Below the pieces are notes generated by a model. It saw only the letters and a program-made list of their open reading frames with translations. It ran no database searches and was not told where the DNA came from. From Cupriavidus basilensis (lineage in GTDB: Bacteria; Pseudomonadota; Gammaproteobacteria; Burkholderiales; Burkholderiaceae), in the NCBI RefSeq assembly GCF_000832305.1, contig NZ_CP010537.1, positions 3,286,001 through 3,350,000 on the forward strand: a stretch of 64,000 nt of DNA, read 5' to 3'. Each line of letters begins with the position of its first letter. The first letter of the stretch is position 1. The translations under genes were made by a program, and so were the position numbers. This document shows, piece after piece, positions 27,538 to 36,628 of this stretch.

Positions 27538-28701
27538 CTAGCGGCGATGCTGCTTGAAAAATCCCCACATCAACGCGCTGGCATCGGGGCCGATCGGCGC
27601 ATGGTAAGGGTAGTCGCCATCGCCGCCGCTCCAGGCGTGATCGAGGCCGGCAACCTCGCACAGCGCGACCAGTTCGCGGTTCCAGGTGCCAAAGCTGGCC
27701 TCCAGGTAGTCCCCGGCCGGCAGCAGGGCACTGGCTGGATGGCCGCTGGCGCCGTCAGCCTGTTCCGCATCTGTATCCGTCGAGGCGGCTTCCTGCCCGG
27801 CGCCGGCGAGGTGGCGCACCGCAGCGCCGTTCATCCGCTCCTCGACCCGGTCGTTCATGCCGTTGTAGGCCAGGAACTGGCGCGCAAGCAAGCGGGCGTT
27901 GACGGGATGCACCGCTGCGTCGTCCATGCCGTGCAGCACGATGGCCGGCATCTTCGGTCCGCCCGGCGTCACGCCGGCGGCATCGAGCAACATCGCCGGG
28001 TCGGCTTGCGTGCCGTGCTGCATGGCACGCAAGCCATCGCTGGCCGTGTGGCCCGCACCGATCACGACACCCGAATGCAGGCCCACCGCGGCAATCTTCC
28101 CGGGATAGCGCAAGGCCACTACCGCCGCCATGCTGGCGCCCGCGGACAAGCCCGCCAGATACACCTGGTCGGCACGGACGTCCCGCCTGGCCGCCAACGC
28201 ATCGATCAATACCGCCAGCGCCTGCGCCTCGCGGCCGCCTTCCGTGGCACCCAGGTCGAACCACTGCCAGCAGCGCTGCATCTGGCGCCGCAGGGGCTGC
28301 TGGGGATAGGCCACCATGAAGCCTTCGCGCTCGGCAAGCGCATTCATCCGCGTGCCCGCCGCGAGATCTTCCGGCGTCTGCCGGCAACCATGCAGCATCA
28401 CCACCAGTGGCATGGGCCGCTTGGGTGCGCCGGAAGGCACGTATAGCCAGTAGGGCAGGCGAGGCACCAGCTCGCCCGGCAGCGGCGCGAGGCGGTGATG
28501 ATGGGGAGCCCATTCTCCGGGCAAGGGGTGGCGCGGCGGCAAAGGCAGCGGCGCCGGCGAACGCGCCCGAAGACGGGGCGCTGCGGGATTAAGGGTAGCG
28601 ATACGGTTGAACCACGTTTTGAGATGGTGCGCGGACTGGGGCTGCGCCCGGCTGATCTGCCGGAGCTGCGCATGCCAGTCCGCCGAAAGGCTTTTGGTCA
28701 T
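27538..28701 (-). CDS. PHB depolymerase-family esterase
   Basis: A 387-residue alpha/beta hydrolase. Seen: the oxyanion HGC motif (104-106), the lipase box G184-L-S186-A-G188, and candidate Asp and His triad residues toward the C-terminus (LHGMDDAAVHP, LDHAWSGG). These are features of the poly(3-hydroxybutyrate) depolymerase/feruloyl esterase (LpqC-like) family. No signal peptide is obvious, so it may act inside the cell or on small esters; the N-terminal ~80 residues are Pro/His/Arg-rich. GGAG precedes the chosen ATG by 5 bases. Convergent with the MFS gene. Confidence 0.85.
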   Translation of the reverse strand: MTKSLSADWHAQLRQISRAQPQSAHHLKTWFNRIATLNPAAPRLRARSPAPLPLPPRHPLPGEWAPHHHRLAPLPGELVPRLPYWLYVPSGAPKRPMPLVVMLHGCRQTPEDLAAGTRMNALAEREGFMVAYPQQPLRRQMQRCWQWFDLGATEGGREAQALAVLIDALAARRDVRADQVYLAGLSAGASMAAVVALRYPGKIAAVGLHSGVVIGAGHTASDGLRAMQHGTQADPAMLLDAAGVTPGGPKMPAIVLHGMDDAAVHPVNARLLARQFLAYNGMNDRVEERMNGAAVRHLAGAGQEAASTDTDAEQADGASGHPASALLPAGDYLEASFGTWNRELVALCEVAGLDHAWSGGDGDYPYHAPIGPDASALMWGFFKQHRR

Positions 28702-28970
28702 GAAGACTCCTGCCATCGATATTGTTGCGATGCAGCATAGCACACGGCAACCCGGCGCTTGCTGTCGCTTTTCCATCACATGTTATGAAAGCCAAACATT
28801 AGGTTCCTTCATCTAATCCGGTATGCGCCAGCAGAAGCACTTCCGCTCGCGCCCGCAATGACCAAAATACTGAATTCAGCCGACGAAAGAATGAAGATCA
28901 CTAAGAGATAGCGGTAAAAGGCGCGCGGTTATACTGCGTTTGCGTGTATCGCAGGCAAACGGAGAATGTC

Positions 28971-29798
28971 ATGACCACGCCCGATGCAGCGTTGCCAAGC
29001 TGCTCGCTGTGCTTGTTCCAGCCAATCTGCCGCAACTCGGAGGCGTCAGCGGCAAACGATCGGCGCCAGCGCAGCCTGGCCCCGGCCAGCATGCTATGGC
29101 GCGCCGGAGAAACGGTGCACCGCCAGGGCCGGCCCGTACTGGCCATGTTTCCCGTGCGCGACGGCAGCGCCAAATCCGTGTTCGAGTCCCCACTTGGCTG
29201 GCGTCAGGTAACCGCCTTCGCGCATCGGGGCGACGTGCTCGGGCTGGAGGATCTCGATGGCCAGGCCCATTGCACCAGCGCAGTGGCCATGCAGGACACG
29301 CACTGCTGCGTGGTGCCGGTGGAGACGGCACGCGCGCACCTGCTCAGCGCCGAGTACCGGGAGCCGATGCGCAGCACGTTGCGCCGCAATGCCGAGCGCG
29401 AGCGGACACTGCTGGTCGCGATCGGGTCCATGAAAGCCGCCCAGCGGCTGGCCATGCTGCTGCTTGACCTCGCTGGCGAGCAACGCCGCCGGGGCAATGC
29501 CGGAGCAGCGCTGACCCTGGCGATGTCGCGCAACGATATGGCCAGCTACCTGGGACTGACCCTGGAAACCGTATCCCGCCTGCTGGCGCGGTTTGCCACG
29601 GTCGGGCTGATCACCGTGCGGCAGCGGCAATTGCGCATCATCGATCCGGCGGGGCTGTGCTCCGTCTATGAAGACCCGGAGCGGGTGCCGCTACGCCCGC
29701 CCCAACCGGTGACGGATAGCCCGTCCGCCTGCGCTCCGGGCCCGGCCCGGCTAGACACCACCCAAGGCATCCACGCCGCGGGCACCTCGGTTGCGTAG
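28971..29798 (+). CDS. Crp/Fnr-family regulator with FNR-type iron-sulfur cysteines
   Basis: A 275-residue regulator. The N-terminal Cys11-X2-Cys14-X5-Cys20 spacing equals that of FNR, and Cys112/Cys113 lies where FNR has its fourth cluster ligand. The helix-turn-helix (~186-208) carries Glu199, Ser202 and Arg203 in ETVSR, the residues that read TTGAT half-sites in FNR. The protein is therefore predicted to sense oxygen with a [4Fe-4S] cluster. A ~45-residue Pro-rich tail follows the DNA-binding domain and is unusual. GGAG precedes the ATG. Confidence 0.92.
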   Translation: MTTPDAALPSCSLCLFQPICRNSEASAANDRRQRSLAPASMLWRAGETVHRQGRPVLAMFPVRDGSAKSVFESPLGWRQVTAFAHRGDVLGLEDLDGQAHCTSAVAMQDTHCCVVPVETARAHLLSAEYREPMRSTLRRNAERERTLLVAIGSMKAAQRLAMLLLDLAGEQRRRGNAGAALTLAMSRNDMASYLGLTLETVSRLLARFATVGLITVRQRQLRIIDPAGLCSVYEDPERVPLRPPQPVTDSPSACAPGPARLDTTQGIHAAGTSVA

Positions 29799-29943
29799 GA
29801 CAGACGCCGACAGCAAGGGCGTGCAAACGCGGCTATGTTCAGACTATGCCGCCGTGCGCGGGGTAGCCCTCAGGGAAGTCACCCTGCGGCCATGCCGCTG
29901 GTAGCCGACATCGCTTCCGGTACCTGTATCTACCTGTATCTCT

Positions 29944-30474
29944 ATGCGGGACTTTCCTTTTGCCGTGCGCGCGGGCCTGGCGCCGCTTGGCCTCCTGATG
30001 GTGACCGGACTGACGCCGGCCGCCGCCGCGCAGGCCGCCGCACCGGCCTCGCTGTCAACGCTGGCCAGGCTGCTGCTAGGCACGGTAGATGGCAGGAGCA
30101 CCGGCATGAGTGGCGTGACACGCCTGACCGGCGGTGTGGCCAGCTCAGACGCAGAACTCAATACGGCTTGCCAGGAACTGACTCGCGCCGGGCCATTCAC
30201 GCTGGACGCCGCGACGCGGCTGGAGGGATGCAGCGTCTCGCCAGGCAAGCGCGTGCAGTTCCGCCTCAGCCTGGTTGGCGTGGATGCGACCCGCGAGGGC
30301 ACTGTGGCGTTCATGGCGAGCGCCCGCCCCGTGCTCGAACGCGGCATCTGCCGCAACCCGGACGTGCCGGTACTAGGCCAGTTGGGTATCACGCTGAACT
30401 ATCGCTACGCGGGAATCGGCAACCGCCCGCTGGGAGAAGTCACGATTACGCCAGACCGCTGCAGCGCGAAGTAG
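29944..30474 (+). CDS. Hypothetical secreted protein
   Basis: A 176-residue protein with an apparent signal peptide (hydrophobic ~8-25, Ala-rich cleavage region AAAAQAAAP). The mature part has four Cys in two pairs (for example TACQEL, EGCSVS, GICRNP, DRCSAK), suggesting disulfides in the periplasm. No family recognised and the ribosome site is weak. Convergent with the next gene, with only 3 bp between stops. Confidence 0.5.
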   Translation: MRDFPFAVRAGLAPLGLLMVTGLTPAAAAQAAAPASLSTLARLLLGTVDGRSTGMSGVTRLTGGVASSDAELNTACQELTRAGPFTLDAATRLEGCSVSPGKRVQFRLSLVGVDATREGTVAFMASARPVLERGICRNPDVPVLGQLGITLNYRYAGIGNRPLGEVTITPDRCSAK

Positions 30475-30477
30475 AGA

Positions 30478-30846
30478 TTACTTTCTTTCCTGCGCGCATT
30501 CCTGGCGATACGCCTCATCGAGCTTCTTGCGTTCCGCTTGCCGCTCGATATTGGGATGGGTACTGCCATCGGCGCCGGTCACCGTGGCTTTGCCGGTGGT
30601 CCATTGCGCTCCCGCGGGCAGTGCATTGATCTTGTCGAGCAAGCCCTGGCAACGGGTGCGCTGGGATGGCGTGAGGGTGCCGTCCGCCGCCGGCCCGGCA
30701 TTGTCGGTGGCGGTATCCAGCAAGAGCCGCGGCGGCGGCGGCGCGACCATCGGCGCGGGCACTTCCAGCTCGGCGGCAGTCGCAGCCTGGCCCGCAAGCA
30801 GCCCCAGGCCTAGTGCGGCGGCCATGATGATCGAAGCCCGTTTCAT
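30478..30846 (-). CDS. Hypothetical small secreted protein
   Basis: A 122-residue protein with a clear signal peptide (MKRASIIMAAALGLGLLAG, cleavage near ATAAEL), then a Pro-rich segment and a charged C-terminus (ERQAERKKLDEAYRQ). Two Cys are present in the mature part. No family recognised. The MKRAS start was chosen for the signal peptide; the frame extends 29 codons upstream without family support. Confidence 0.55.
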   Translation of the reverse strand: MKRASIIMAAALGLGLLAGQAATAAELEVPAPMVAPPPPRLLLDTATDNAGPAADGTLTPSQRTRCQGLLDKINALPAGAQWTTGKATVTGADGSTHPNIERQAERKKLDEAYRQECAQERK

Positions 30847-31014
30847 GTTCAGTTCTCCACAGCGGGAACGCATTGCGCCTTCCTTGACGATGTTCCAGGG
30901 GTCGCCCTGCCGGCTGATACCGAGATACCGCATGTTTCCGATGTCCCTCCCGAGAAACCAAACTGAAGGCGGCTAGGTTCAGGCGGCCGCCGGCAATGCA
31001 GGCACGAACCAGGC

Positions 31015-31305
31015 TTAGCTTCGTTCCTTGCCGTTGCCAGCGCGACCCGTGCGATTGCGCAGTCGCTCAAGCTTGAGCAGCGCATCTGCAAGCATACTCT
31101 TGAGGCGGGTGTTTTCCTCCTGCAGGTCACGCAGCTTGCGGCTGTCGCGCGCTTCGCTGCCTGCGCCCTGGCCATACTTGATGCGCCAGCCATAAAAGGA
31201 AGCATCGCTAAAACCATAGCGCGCGCATAGCTCGCGGACCGGCACGCCGGCCGCGGCTTCCGCCAGGTAGCCGCGGATCTGCTCCTCCGAGAAACGTCTG
31301 TTCAC
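31015..31305 (-). mobile_element. Orphan IS3-family transposase OrfA
   Basis: A 96-residue protein matching the OrfA of IS3-type (IS407/IS911-like) elements: RRFSEEQIRGYLAEA, then ELCARYGFSDASFYGWR as the helix-turn-helix, and the leucine-zipper LQEENTRLKSMLADALLKLE. The normal partner OrfB with the DDE domain is absent, and I found no terminal inverted repeats, so this is a remnant or a captured OrfA. An AT-rich island begins ~180 bp to its right. Confidence 0.85.
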
Positions 31306-32258
31306 TGACTGCCTCCGCTAGCCAAGGCCGCTCGTGCCAATGCCCGAGCGTGACCACTTCTACCCCTGCCGCAAAGTTACCATCCGCACCGCAAAAGGCA
31401 ATTCAGTGTGTTCAAGCCGCGAGTTAAGCAAATTGGAGAGGTAACCCGCCGCGAGGCGCCCCCCCGCCTGGCTGGCACTTTAGCTTGGCTCAAGCCAACC
31501 CTAAAGTTTATCACCCATCACCGGAAAAACAATTAAAAGTTTCAATTCCGCGAGATAAACAATTTTTAAATCTAGCACTAACGAATACCAATCTGGAAAA
31601 CCAGCATCAAGAAAACGGAACGAATTGGCAGAATTTTATATTCCGTTTCCTGATTTTCCGGATTCGCTTTTTACTGTCACTCAACCGCAAGAAAAGCCTG
31701 ACAAGCGAACATAAAAACCTAATTTGCGCCGCATGAGTCACACAGCAGCGCGGAGTTATGCATCGGATGACACAAATATTTTTAATGTCTTTATGTGCTG
31801 ACAAATGGTATTTTTGAGCTGGTTTACGAAATGACTTTCAGAAGACCACTGGCAAGTTTCAAAGCTATGCATTAATCTTGTCTAGCATTAACTAAATTTC
31901 GATCTCCAGCAACCGGGCCTCGCGCCCCGGCGCGGACTGGCGACGATAAGCGCAACGCGTAGCCGGTCGGCTGGTCGTTTCTTCGGCGTTGCTTCTCTAT
32001 AGCGGGCCACTTGCAAGCAGCGCTGCGTCGTGGTTTTCCCAGTTGGTCGGGAGATTTTGAAGACCGTCATGCCTTGCGGATGCAATGGCGCTGCGAGGGG
32101 CCCTGCGTTGACGGCCAGGCATGGCAGTCCTGGCACGGCAATGGACCAGATACACCAGCCACCCGGCACGGCAGGTGCGGTTTGCCCTAAGGCCTCGGGG
32201 CCTTGGCGCAGAGACAAAGAAGAAAACAAAAACAAGCTTCAAATCGGGAGAAGTCACC
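31306..32258. other. AT-rich intergenic island between orfA and a LysR gene
   Basis: A 953-bp region without a supported gene. By direct count, 31501-31620 is about one third G+C, against strongly GC-rich surroundings. Short open frames exist (one of 83 codons at 31485-31736 from a TTG) but lack a ribosome site and look like chance frames. The segment from about 31490 to 31900 is the most AT-rich of the window. It may be a foreign insertion or a long regulatory region for the LysR gene. Confidence 0.6.
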
Positions 32259-33212
32259 ATGCGGCATGTCAGCACCAAGCTCTTGCACGTCTTTGTTTTG
32301 CTGATGGAGTATCGTGACCTCAGCGCCGTTGCCGCCTGCACGCAAGGCCGGGTCCCGACCATTGCCTACAGCCTCGCGCGTCTGCGCGAAATCACCGGCG
32401 ACCCCCTTTTCATCAAGCGCAATGGCACGCTGGAACCTACCGCGCATGCCTTGCGGCTGGAGCCCACCGCCCGCCAGATCTTGTCAAAATGGGCGCACCT
32501 GGTACGCCCGCCTGCCCCCGTCGCCGAGGAGGCAAGCCCGCACCGCCGCATCTCCATCGGGTTTTCGCCGTCGATCGGCGATCCGGTCATCACCGAGATC
32601 CTCACGACCTTGTGCGAGCAGTTCCCGGATGACCGCTTCATGACGCGGCCGGTCTTTGCCGACGCCGCGCTGTCCGCCCAGCTTGGCAGCGGCGAGCTGG
32701 ACTGTGCCTTCGTGGTCGATAGCCATTTTGTGCCAGAGGACGTTGCAGCGCACAACATCATGGCCACGCCGCGCCGCCTGGTCAGCGTGGCGCGGCCAGG
32801 CGGCGTCGGGGACGTGGAAGGCCGGCACGAGTGGATACTGCTGCAGGAAGACACCGAGCCCGGCAGCCCGCTGCAGGGCTTCCTGAACCGGCTCGCGCAT
32901 GATCCCGCCTATCGGGAAACCGTGGTGCCGTCCTGGCACACGCAAGTTGCGCTGCTGCTTGCCGCAGGCGGCACCTGCCCGCTGCTGGACTTCAATGTGC
33001 CACTAGTGACACGCAAACACAAAACACGCCTGCTGGCGCCGCCCAGCAGCTTCCCGGAATGGGCAGCCCTGCATTTCTGGGCGCCGGTCCGCGCCGGCAA
33101 TGCACTGCGCGGCATCATGGAGATCGGCAGCGCCGTGCTGCATGATCCCGTCAGCGCCATCGACCGCCGTCATCGGTCGCACGAGACGCGCACCGCTGCC
33201 TACGCAGCCTGA
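32259..33212 (+). CDS. LysR-family transcriptional regulator
   Basis: A 317-residue protein with a LysR-type N-terminal winged helix (about 1-65: LLHVFVLLMEYRDLSAVA..., then GDPLFIKRNGTLEPTAHA) and a periplasmic-binding-like effector domain. GGGAG precedes the ATG. No divergent partner gene is adjacent; the AT-rich region upstream may hold its targets. An intrinsic terminator lies 208 bp downstream. Its effector cannot be predicted. Confidence 0.88.
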   Translation: MRHVSTKLLHVFVLLMEYRDLSAVAACTQGRVPTIAYSLARLREITGDPLFIKRNGTLEPTAHALRLEPTARQILSKWAHLVRPPAPVAEEASPHRRISIGFSPSIGDPVITEILTTLCEQFPDDRFMTRPVFADAALSAQLGSGELDCAFVVDSHFVPEDVAAHNIMATPRRLVSVARPGGVGDVEGRHEWILLQEDTEPGSPLQGFLNRLAHDPAYRETVVPSWHTQVALLLAAGGTCPLLDFNVPLVTRKHKTRLLAPPSSFPEWAALHFWAPVRAGNALRGIMEIGSAVLHDPVSAIDRRHRSHETRTAAYAA

Positions 33213-33611
33213 CCCTGCTGCCACTGAAGCACGCCGCGGCGTGCCGGCTTGCGGCTAGCGACGCCCGCTGGCCGGTGAGGGCTTTCGCGCTCCGCTCTCA
33301 AAATTGAGAATAGTCTCAGTCCTGCCGCCGAAGCCAGCGCTTATGCTTCATGGGCACCTCCTGCTTCCTGTTCGTCCGAGCAAAGCATGCGCCTGGAGGT
33401 GCTTTGTTCCTGTGCTGTTCGCGCCGCCGGCGAAAAGCCGAGCGGCGCGTTTTTTCAATGGCGCGATCCACATGCGGCAAGCGCCGCCCAGCGCGAATCG
33501 AAGCACTCGCTTTTCATGTTCGCGGCATCCGTGCCGCAAGCCCTTCCAGCTCGCGCCAGGCATGTACGGCCCGGACACCGTGCATGCCTGCGCTTGCGCA
33601 GGAGCATTGCC
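33213..33611. other. Structured leader upstream of the response regulator
   Basis: A 399-bp region without a convincing gene. It contains a 6+6 palindrome TCTCAAAATTGAGA (33296-33309), an 8-bp stem GCACCTCC/GGAGGTGC (33354-33361 and 33395-33402) and a strong terminator (33420-33455). See Findings. Confidence 0.5.
33420..33455 (+). terminator. Rho-independent terminator or attenuator
   Basis: A stem CGCGCCGC/GCGGCGCG (33420-33427, 33442-33449) with an inner GGC/GCC pair is followed by six T. It is 208 bp after the LysR gene and 156 bp before the response-regulator start, on the same strand. Confidence 0.85.
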
Positions 33612-34313
33612 ATGCCTTTGAAAATCTTGATTGCCGATGACCATCCCGCCATTACGCTTGCAGTCAGGAGCCAGTTGCGGAGCCAAACCGGCTGGGAGGT
33701 CTGCGCGGATGTCCACAGCTCCGCCGAGCTGCTGCAGGCCGTGCGCGCATTCCGGCCTGATATCGTCGTCACCGATTACCACATGCCCTGCAGCAACGCG
33801 AGCGATGGCATCCGCCTGCTGGCCAGCCTGCGGCGGCACTTTCCGGCGCTAGGCGTGGTGGTGCTCACCATGATCACCAACCCGCTGGTCCTGCGCGCCA
33901 TCCTGAACGCAGGCGCCCATGGCCTCCTGCTCAAGGACTCGCAGCTGGACGAACTGGTCACCGCCATCATCCGCGTCGAGCGCGGGCTGCGCTTTATCGG
34001 CGACTCCGCCGCGCGCGTGCTGGCCCAGTCCGGCGCCCACTACGCGCCCGGCCGCGCCGGCGCCCTCTGCCTGTCGGTACGCGAGTCTGAAGTCATGCGG
34101 CTCTACCTCAGTGGCAACTCGATCACCGGCATTGCCGGGCAACTGAGCCGCAGCGTCAAGACCATCAGCCGCCAGAAAAACAGCGCCATGCGCAAGCTTG
34201 GGGCGAGCAATGAGCGCGAGCTGTTCGACTTCGCGGCGCAACAGGGACTGGTGCTGCCGAACCCGGATAGCCCGCAGGAGAGCCCGCCGGCCAGCCAGTC
34301 CGACTGGTTATAA
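33612..34313 (+). CDS. NarL/LuxR-family response regulator
   Basis: A 233-residue two-component response regulator. The receiver domain shows acidic Asp9-Asp10, phosphoacceptor Asp55 (VTDYHMP), Thr86 and Lys108 (LLKDS). The C-terminal LuxR-type helix-turn-helix is LSVRESEVMRLYLSGNSITG onward, resembling RcsB/BvgA relatives. No histidine kinase lies in the window, so the partner is elsewhere. GGAG precedes the ATG by 8 bases. The structured region upstream may control it. Confidence 0.92.
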   Translation: MPLKILIADDHPAITLAVRSQLRSQTGWEVCADVHSSAELLQAVRAFRPDIVVTDYHMPCSNASDGIRLLASLRRHFPALGVVVLTMITNPLVLRAILNAGAHGLLLKDSQLDELVTAIIRVERGLRFIGDSAARVLAQSGAHYAPGRAGALCLSVRESEVMRLYLSGNSITGIAGQLSRSVKTISRQKNSAMRKLGASNERELFDFAAQQGLVLPNPDSPQESPPASQSDWL

Positions 34314-34383
34314 TCGCCGCGCCGCACAGGCGCAGGCAGCCGCTTGCGCCAACCCAGCGACTTAACCAGCCAACGTCATCGCC

Positions 34384-35742
34384 ATGCCCAACCTTGCCGC
34401 AACCGTCGCATCCGCCGTTCCAGGCACCCGAACCGACGCGGCAAGGTCCCTGCGCGTGCCCGCCATGCTGGTGGCCGCGCCGGCCTCGGGCCAGGGCAAG
34501 ACCACCGTGACGGCCGCGCTGGCATGGCTGCACCGCCGGGCCGGCCGCACCGTCCGCGTCTTCAAGAGCGGCCCCGACTACCTGGATCCCTCCATTCTCG
34601 CGGCTGCCAGCGGCGCACCGGTCCACTCGCTCGACCTGTGGATGACCGGCGCCGAAGACGCCGCGGCACGCCTTGCCAAGGCAGCGGCCGAAGCCGACCT
34701 GATCCTGGTGGAAGGCGTCATGGGCCTGCATGACGGCACCCCCAGCAGCGCCGACCTGGCACGCCATTTTGGCCTGCCAGTGCTTAGCGTGATCCAGGCC
34801 GGTGCAATGGCGCAGACGTTCGGCGCGCTGGCCTTCGGCCTCGCTGGCTACGGCCAGCCGCTGGCCTCCATGCAAGTGCTTGCCAACGGGGTGGCCTCCC
34901 CGCGGCATGCCGACATGCTGCAGGAGAGCCTGCCGGCACATATTGGCTGGGCCGGCGCGCTGGCGCGCGACAACGCGGCATCGCTGCCCGAGCGGCACCT
35001 GGGCCTGCTGGCGGCGGATGAACTGCCCGACCTCAACACGCGGCTGGACCGCCTCGCTGATGCACTCGCCGGGCAACCCATCGGCGCCCTGCCCGCAGCC
35101 GTTGAGATCGCCGCGGCGCCGCCGCTGCCCGTGCTGCCGCCGCTGCTGGCCGGCAAGACCATCGCCATCGCCCGAGACGCCGCCTTCCGCTTTCTCTACC
35201 CTGCCAACCTGGATACGCTCCAGGCGCTCGGCGCCCGGCTGGCCTTCTTCTCCCCGCTCGACGACGCTACCTTGCCGGACTGCGATGCGCTCTGGCTGCC
35301 CGGCGGCTACCCCGAGCTGCACGCCGCGCGCCTGTCAGCCAACACAGGCATGCTGGCCGCCCTGCGCCAAGCCCATGCCGACAGCCTGCCGATCCTCGCC
35401 GAATGCGGCGGCATGATGGCGTTGTTCGAGACGCTGGTCGACAAGGCCGGGGATAGTCACGCCGTGGCGGGCCTGCTGCCTGGCACGGTGACAATGCAAC
35501 GCCGCCTTGCCGCGCTCGGCCATCAACAACTGGCGTTGCCCGAAGGCACCTTGCGCGGCCACACCTTCCATTATTCCAGCGCGCAGACCCCGCTGGCACC
35601 CTACTGCCACGCCACTGTGCCGCGCGACGGGTCGCGGGGCGAGGCGGTGTTCCGGCAAGGCGCGCTGACGGCGTCCTACACGCATCTGTATTTCCCGTCC
35701 AACCCGTTAGCCATCGCGGCGCTGCTCAGCGGTGTGCGGTAA
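34384..35742 (+). CDS. cobB: Cobyrinate a,c-diamide synthase
   Basis: A 452-residue enzyme that amidates the a and c carboxylates of (hydrogeno)cobyrinic acid in vitamin B12 synthesis, using glutamine and ATP. N-terminal P-loop APASGQGKTT (32-41) and FKSGPDYLDP match the synthetase half; the C-terminal class I glutamine amidotransferase half has the LPGGYPELHA block, nucleophile Cys341 (AECGG) and a late His (GHTFHYS). Whether it is CobB (aerobic) or CbiA (anaerobic) cannot be told. It is isolated from other cob genes; no cobalamin riboswitch was seen upstream. Confidence 0.93.
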   Translation: MPNLAATVASAVPGTRTDAARSLRVPAMLVAAPASGQGKTTVTAALAWLHRRAGRTVRVFKSGPDYLDPSILAAASGAPVHSLDLWMTGAEDAAARLAKAAAEADLILVEGVMGLHDGTPSSADLARHFGLPVLSVIQAGAMAQTFGALAFGLAGYGQPLASMQVLANGVASPRHADMLQESLPAHIGWAGALARDNAASLPERHLGLLAADELPDLNTRLDRLADALAGQPIGALPAAVEIAAAPPLPVLPPLLAGKTIAIARDAAFRFLYPANLDTLQALGARLAFFSPLDDATLPDCDALWLPGGYPELHAARLSANTGMLAALRQAHADSLPILAECGGMMALFETLVDKAGDSHAVAGLLPGTVTMQRRLAALGHQQLALPEGTLRGHTFHYSSAQTPLAPYCHATVPRDGSRGEAVFRQGALTASYTHLYFPSNPLAIAALLSGVR

Positions 35743-35751
35743 GCGCAAACA

Positions 35752-36552
35752 TCACGCAATGCCACAAAACTCGCGCCGGTACTGCTCCGGCGTGGCGCCA
35801 GCCTCGCGCTGGAACATCGCGATAAACGCGGATGCCGTGCTGTAGCCGAGTTCGAACGCGATCTCCTGCACGCTGCGGCCCGCCTCCAGGGCATCGATAG
35901 CACGCAGGAAACGCAGGCGCTGGCGCCAGTCGCCGAAGGACATGGCCAACTCGTGCTGGCAACGGCGCGCAAGGGTGCGCTCGGTCATGTGCACGCTGGC
36001 GGCCCATTCGGCCAGCGTGCGATGGTCGCCAGGATCAGCCTGCAGGGCCTCCAGCACGGCGGCCAGGGCGGGCGTGGTTGCCGCCGGGAGGTAGCAGCGC
36101 TGCACCGGCGCCACGGCAAGCTGGTCGACCACCACATGCGCCAGCCGAAGATCGGCCGGCGTGCGTGGCACATGCAGGTTGCGCGCGGCAAAGTCCGCCA
36201 GCACGCTCTTGATGATCGGGCTGATCCGCACCGTGCAGGGCTCCGCCGGCAGTTGCGCGCACAGGCCGGGCTCGATATAGATCGAGCGGTAAACGATCGC
36301 GTGGCGCAACGTGCAGCTGTGCATCACCTTTGGCGGAATCCATATCGCGTACTGCGGCGGGGAAAGCAGCCGCATGCCTACGGTTTCCATCTGCATCGAG
36401 CCGTGCGCGGCATAGTTCAGGTGACCCCAGCTATGGCTGTGCGCCTGTGCCAGGGTATCGGCGCCGAACTCGTCGTAACGCAGGTAGAAAGGACCTTCCA
36501 TCCCTTCGACATCCAGGATCGGCAGGAAACGCCACTTGTCAGCCATAGCCAT
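35752..36552 (-). CDS. AraC-family transcriptional regulator
   Basis: A 266-residue regulator with an N-terminal cupin-like sensing half (AHSHSWGHLNYAAHG, ISPIIKSVLAD) and a C-terminal AraC DNA-binding domain with two helix-turn-helix units, ending in IAFELGYSTASAFIAMFQRE...TPEQYRR. It is divergent from an EamA-family transporter, and three 11-base iterons lie between the two starts. It most likely controls that exporter. An alternative start two codons in (MADKWRF) is possible. Confidence 0.92.
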   Translation of the reverse strand: MAMADKWRFLPILDVEGMEGPFYLRYDEFGADTLAQAHSHSWGHLNYAAHGSMQMETVGMRLLSPPQYAIWIPPKVMHSCTLRHAIVYRSIYIEPGLCAQLPAEPCTVRISPIIKSVLADFAARNLHVPRTPADLRLAHVVVDQLAVAPVQRCYLPAATTPALAAVLEALQADPGDHRTLAEWAASVHMTERTLARRCQHELAMSFGDWRQRLRFLRAIDALEAGRSVQEIAFELGYSTASAFIAMFQREAGATPEQYRREFCGIA

Positions 36553-36579
36553 GGTTGTTGGGTCTGTTGCGATACGGAA

Positions 36580-36614
36580 TCCGGAAATAGTCCGGAATTA
36601 GTCCGGAATTCCGG
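36580..36614. promoter_or_regulatory. Three phased TCCGGAAT repeats between AraC and EamA genes
   Basis: TCCGGAAATAG (36580), TCCGGAATTAG (36591) and TCCGGAATTCCGG (36602) form tandem direct repeats with an 11-base period, so all face the same side of the helix; the last is also the perfect palindrome CCGGAATTCCGG. The position between divergent genes suggests binding sites for the AraC protein. Confidence 0.7.
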
Positions 36615-36628
36615 TCGGTATGTCCTGA

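Noticed and set aside
30977..31011. Possible IS end (GGTTC...GAACC) near orfA
   Set aside because: Only 5-base arms and no matching copy on the other side of orfA.
31485..31736. An 83-codon frame in the AT-rich island
   Set aside because: TTG start, no ribosome site, and a composition expected from random AT-rich DNA.
33304..33621. A 105-codon frame in the leader region
   Set aside because: Crosses the terminator hairpin and overlaps the response-regulator start; no family-like features.
34314..34383. Cobalamin riboswitch upstream of cobB
   Set aside because: None of the conserved B12-box sequence was found in the 70-bp gap.
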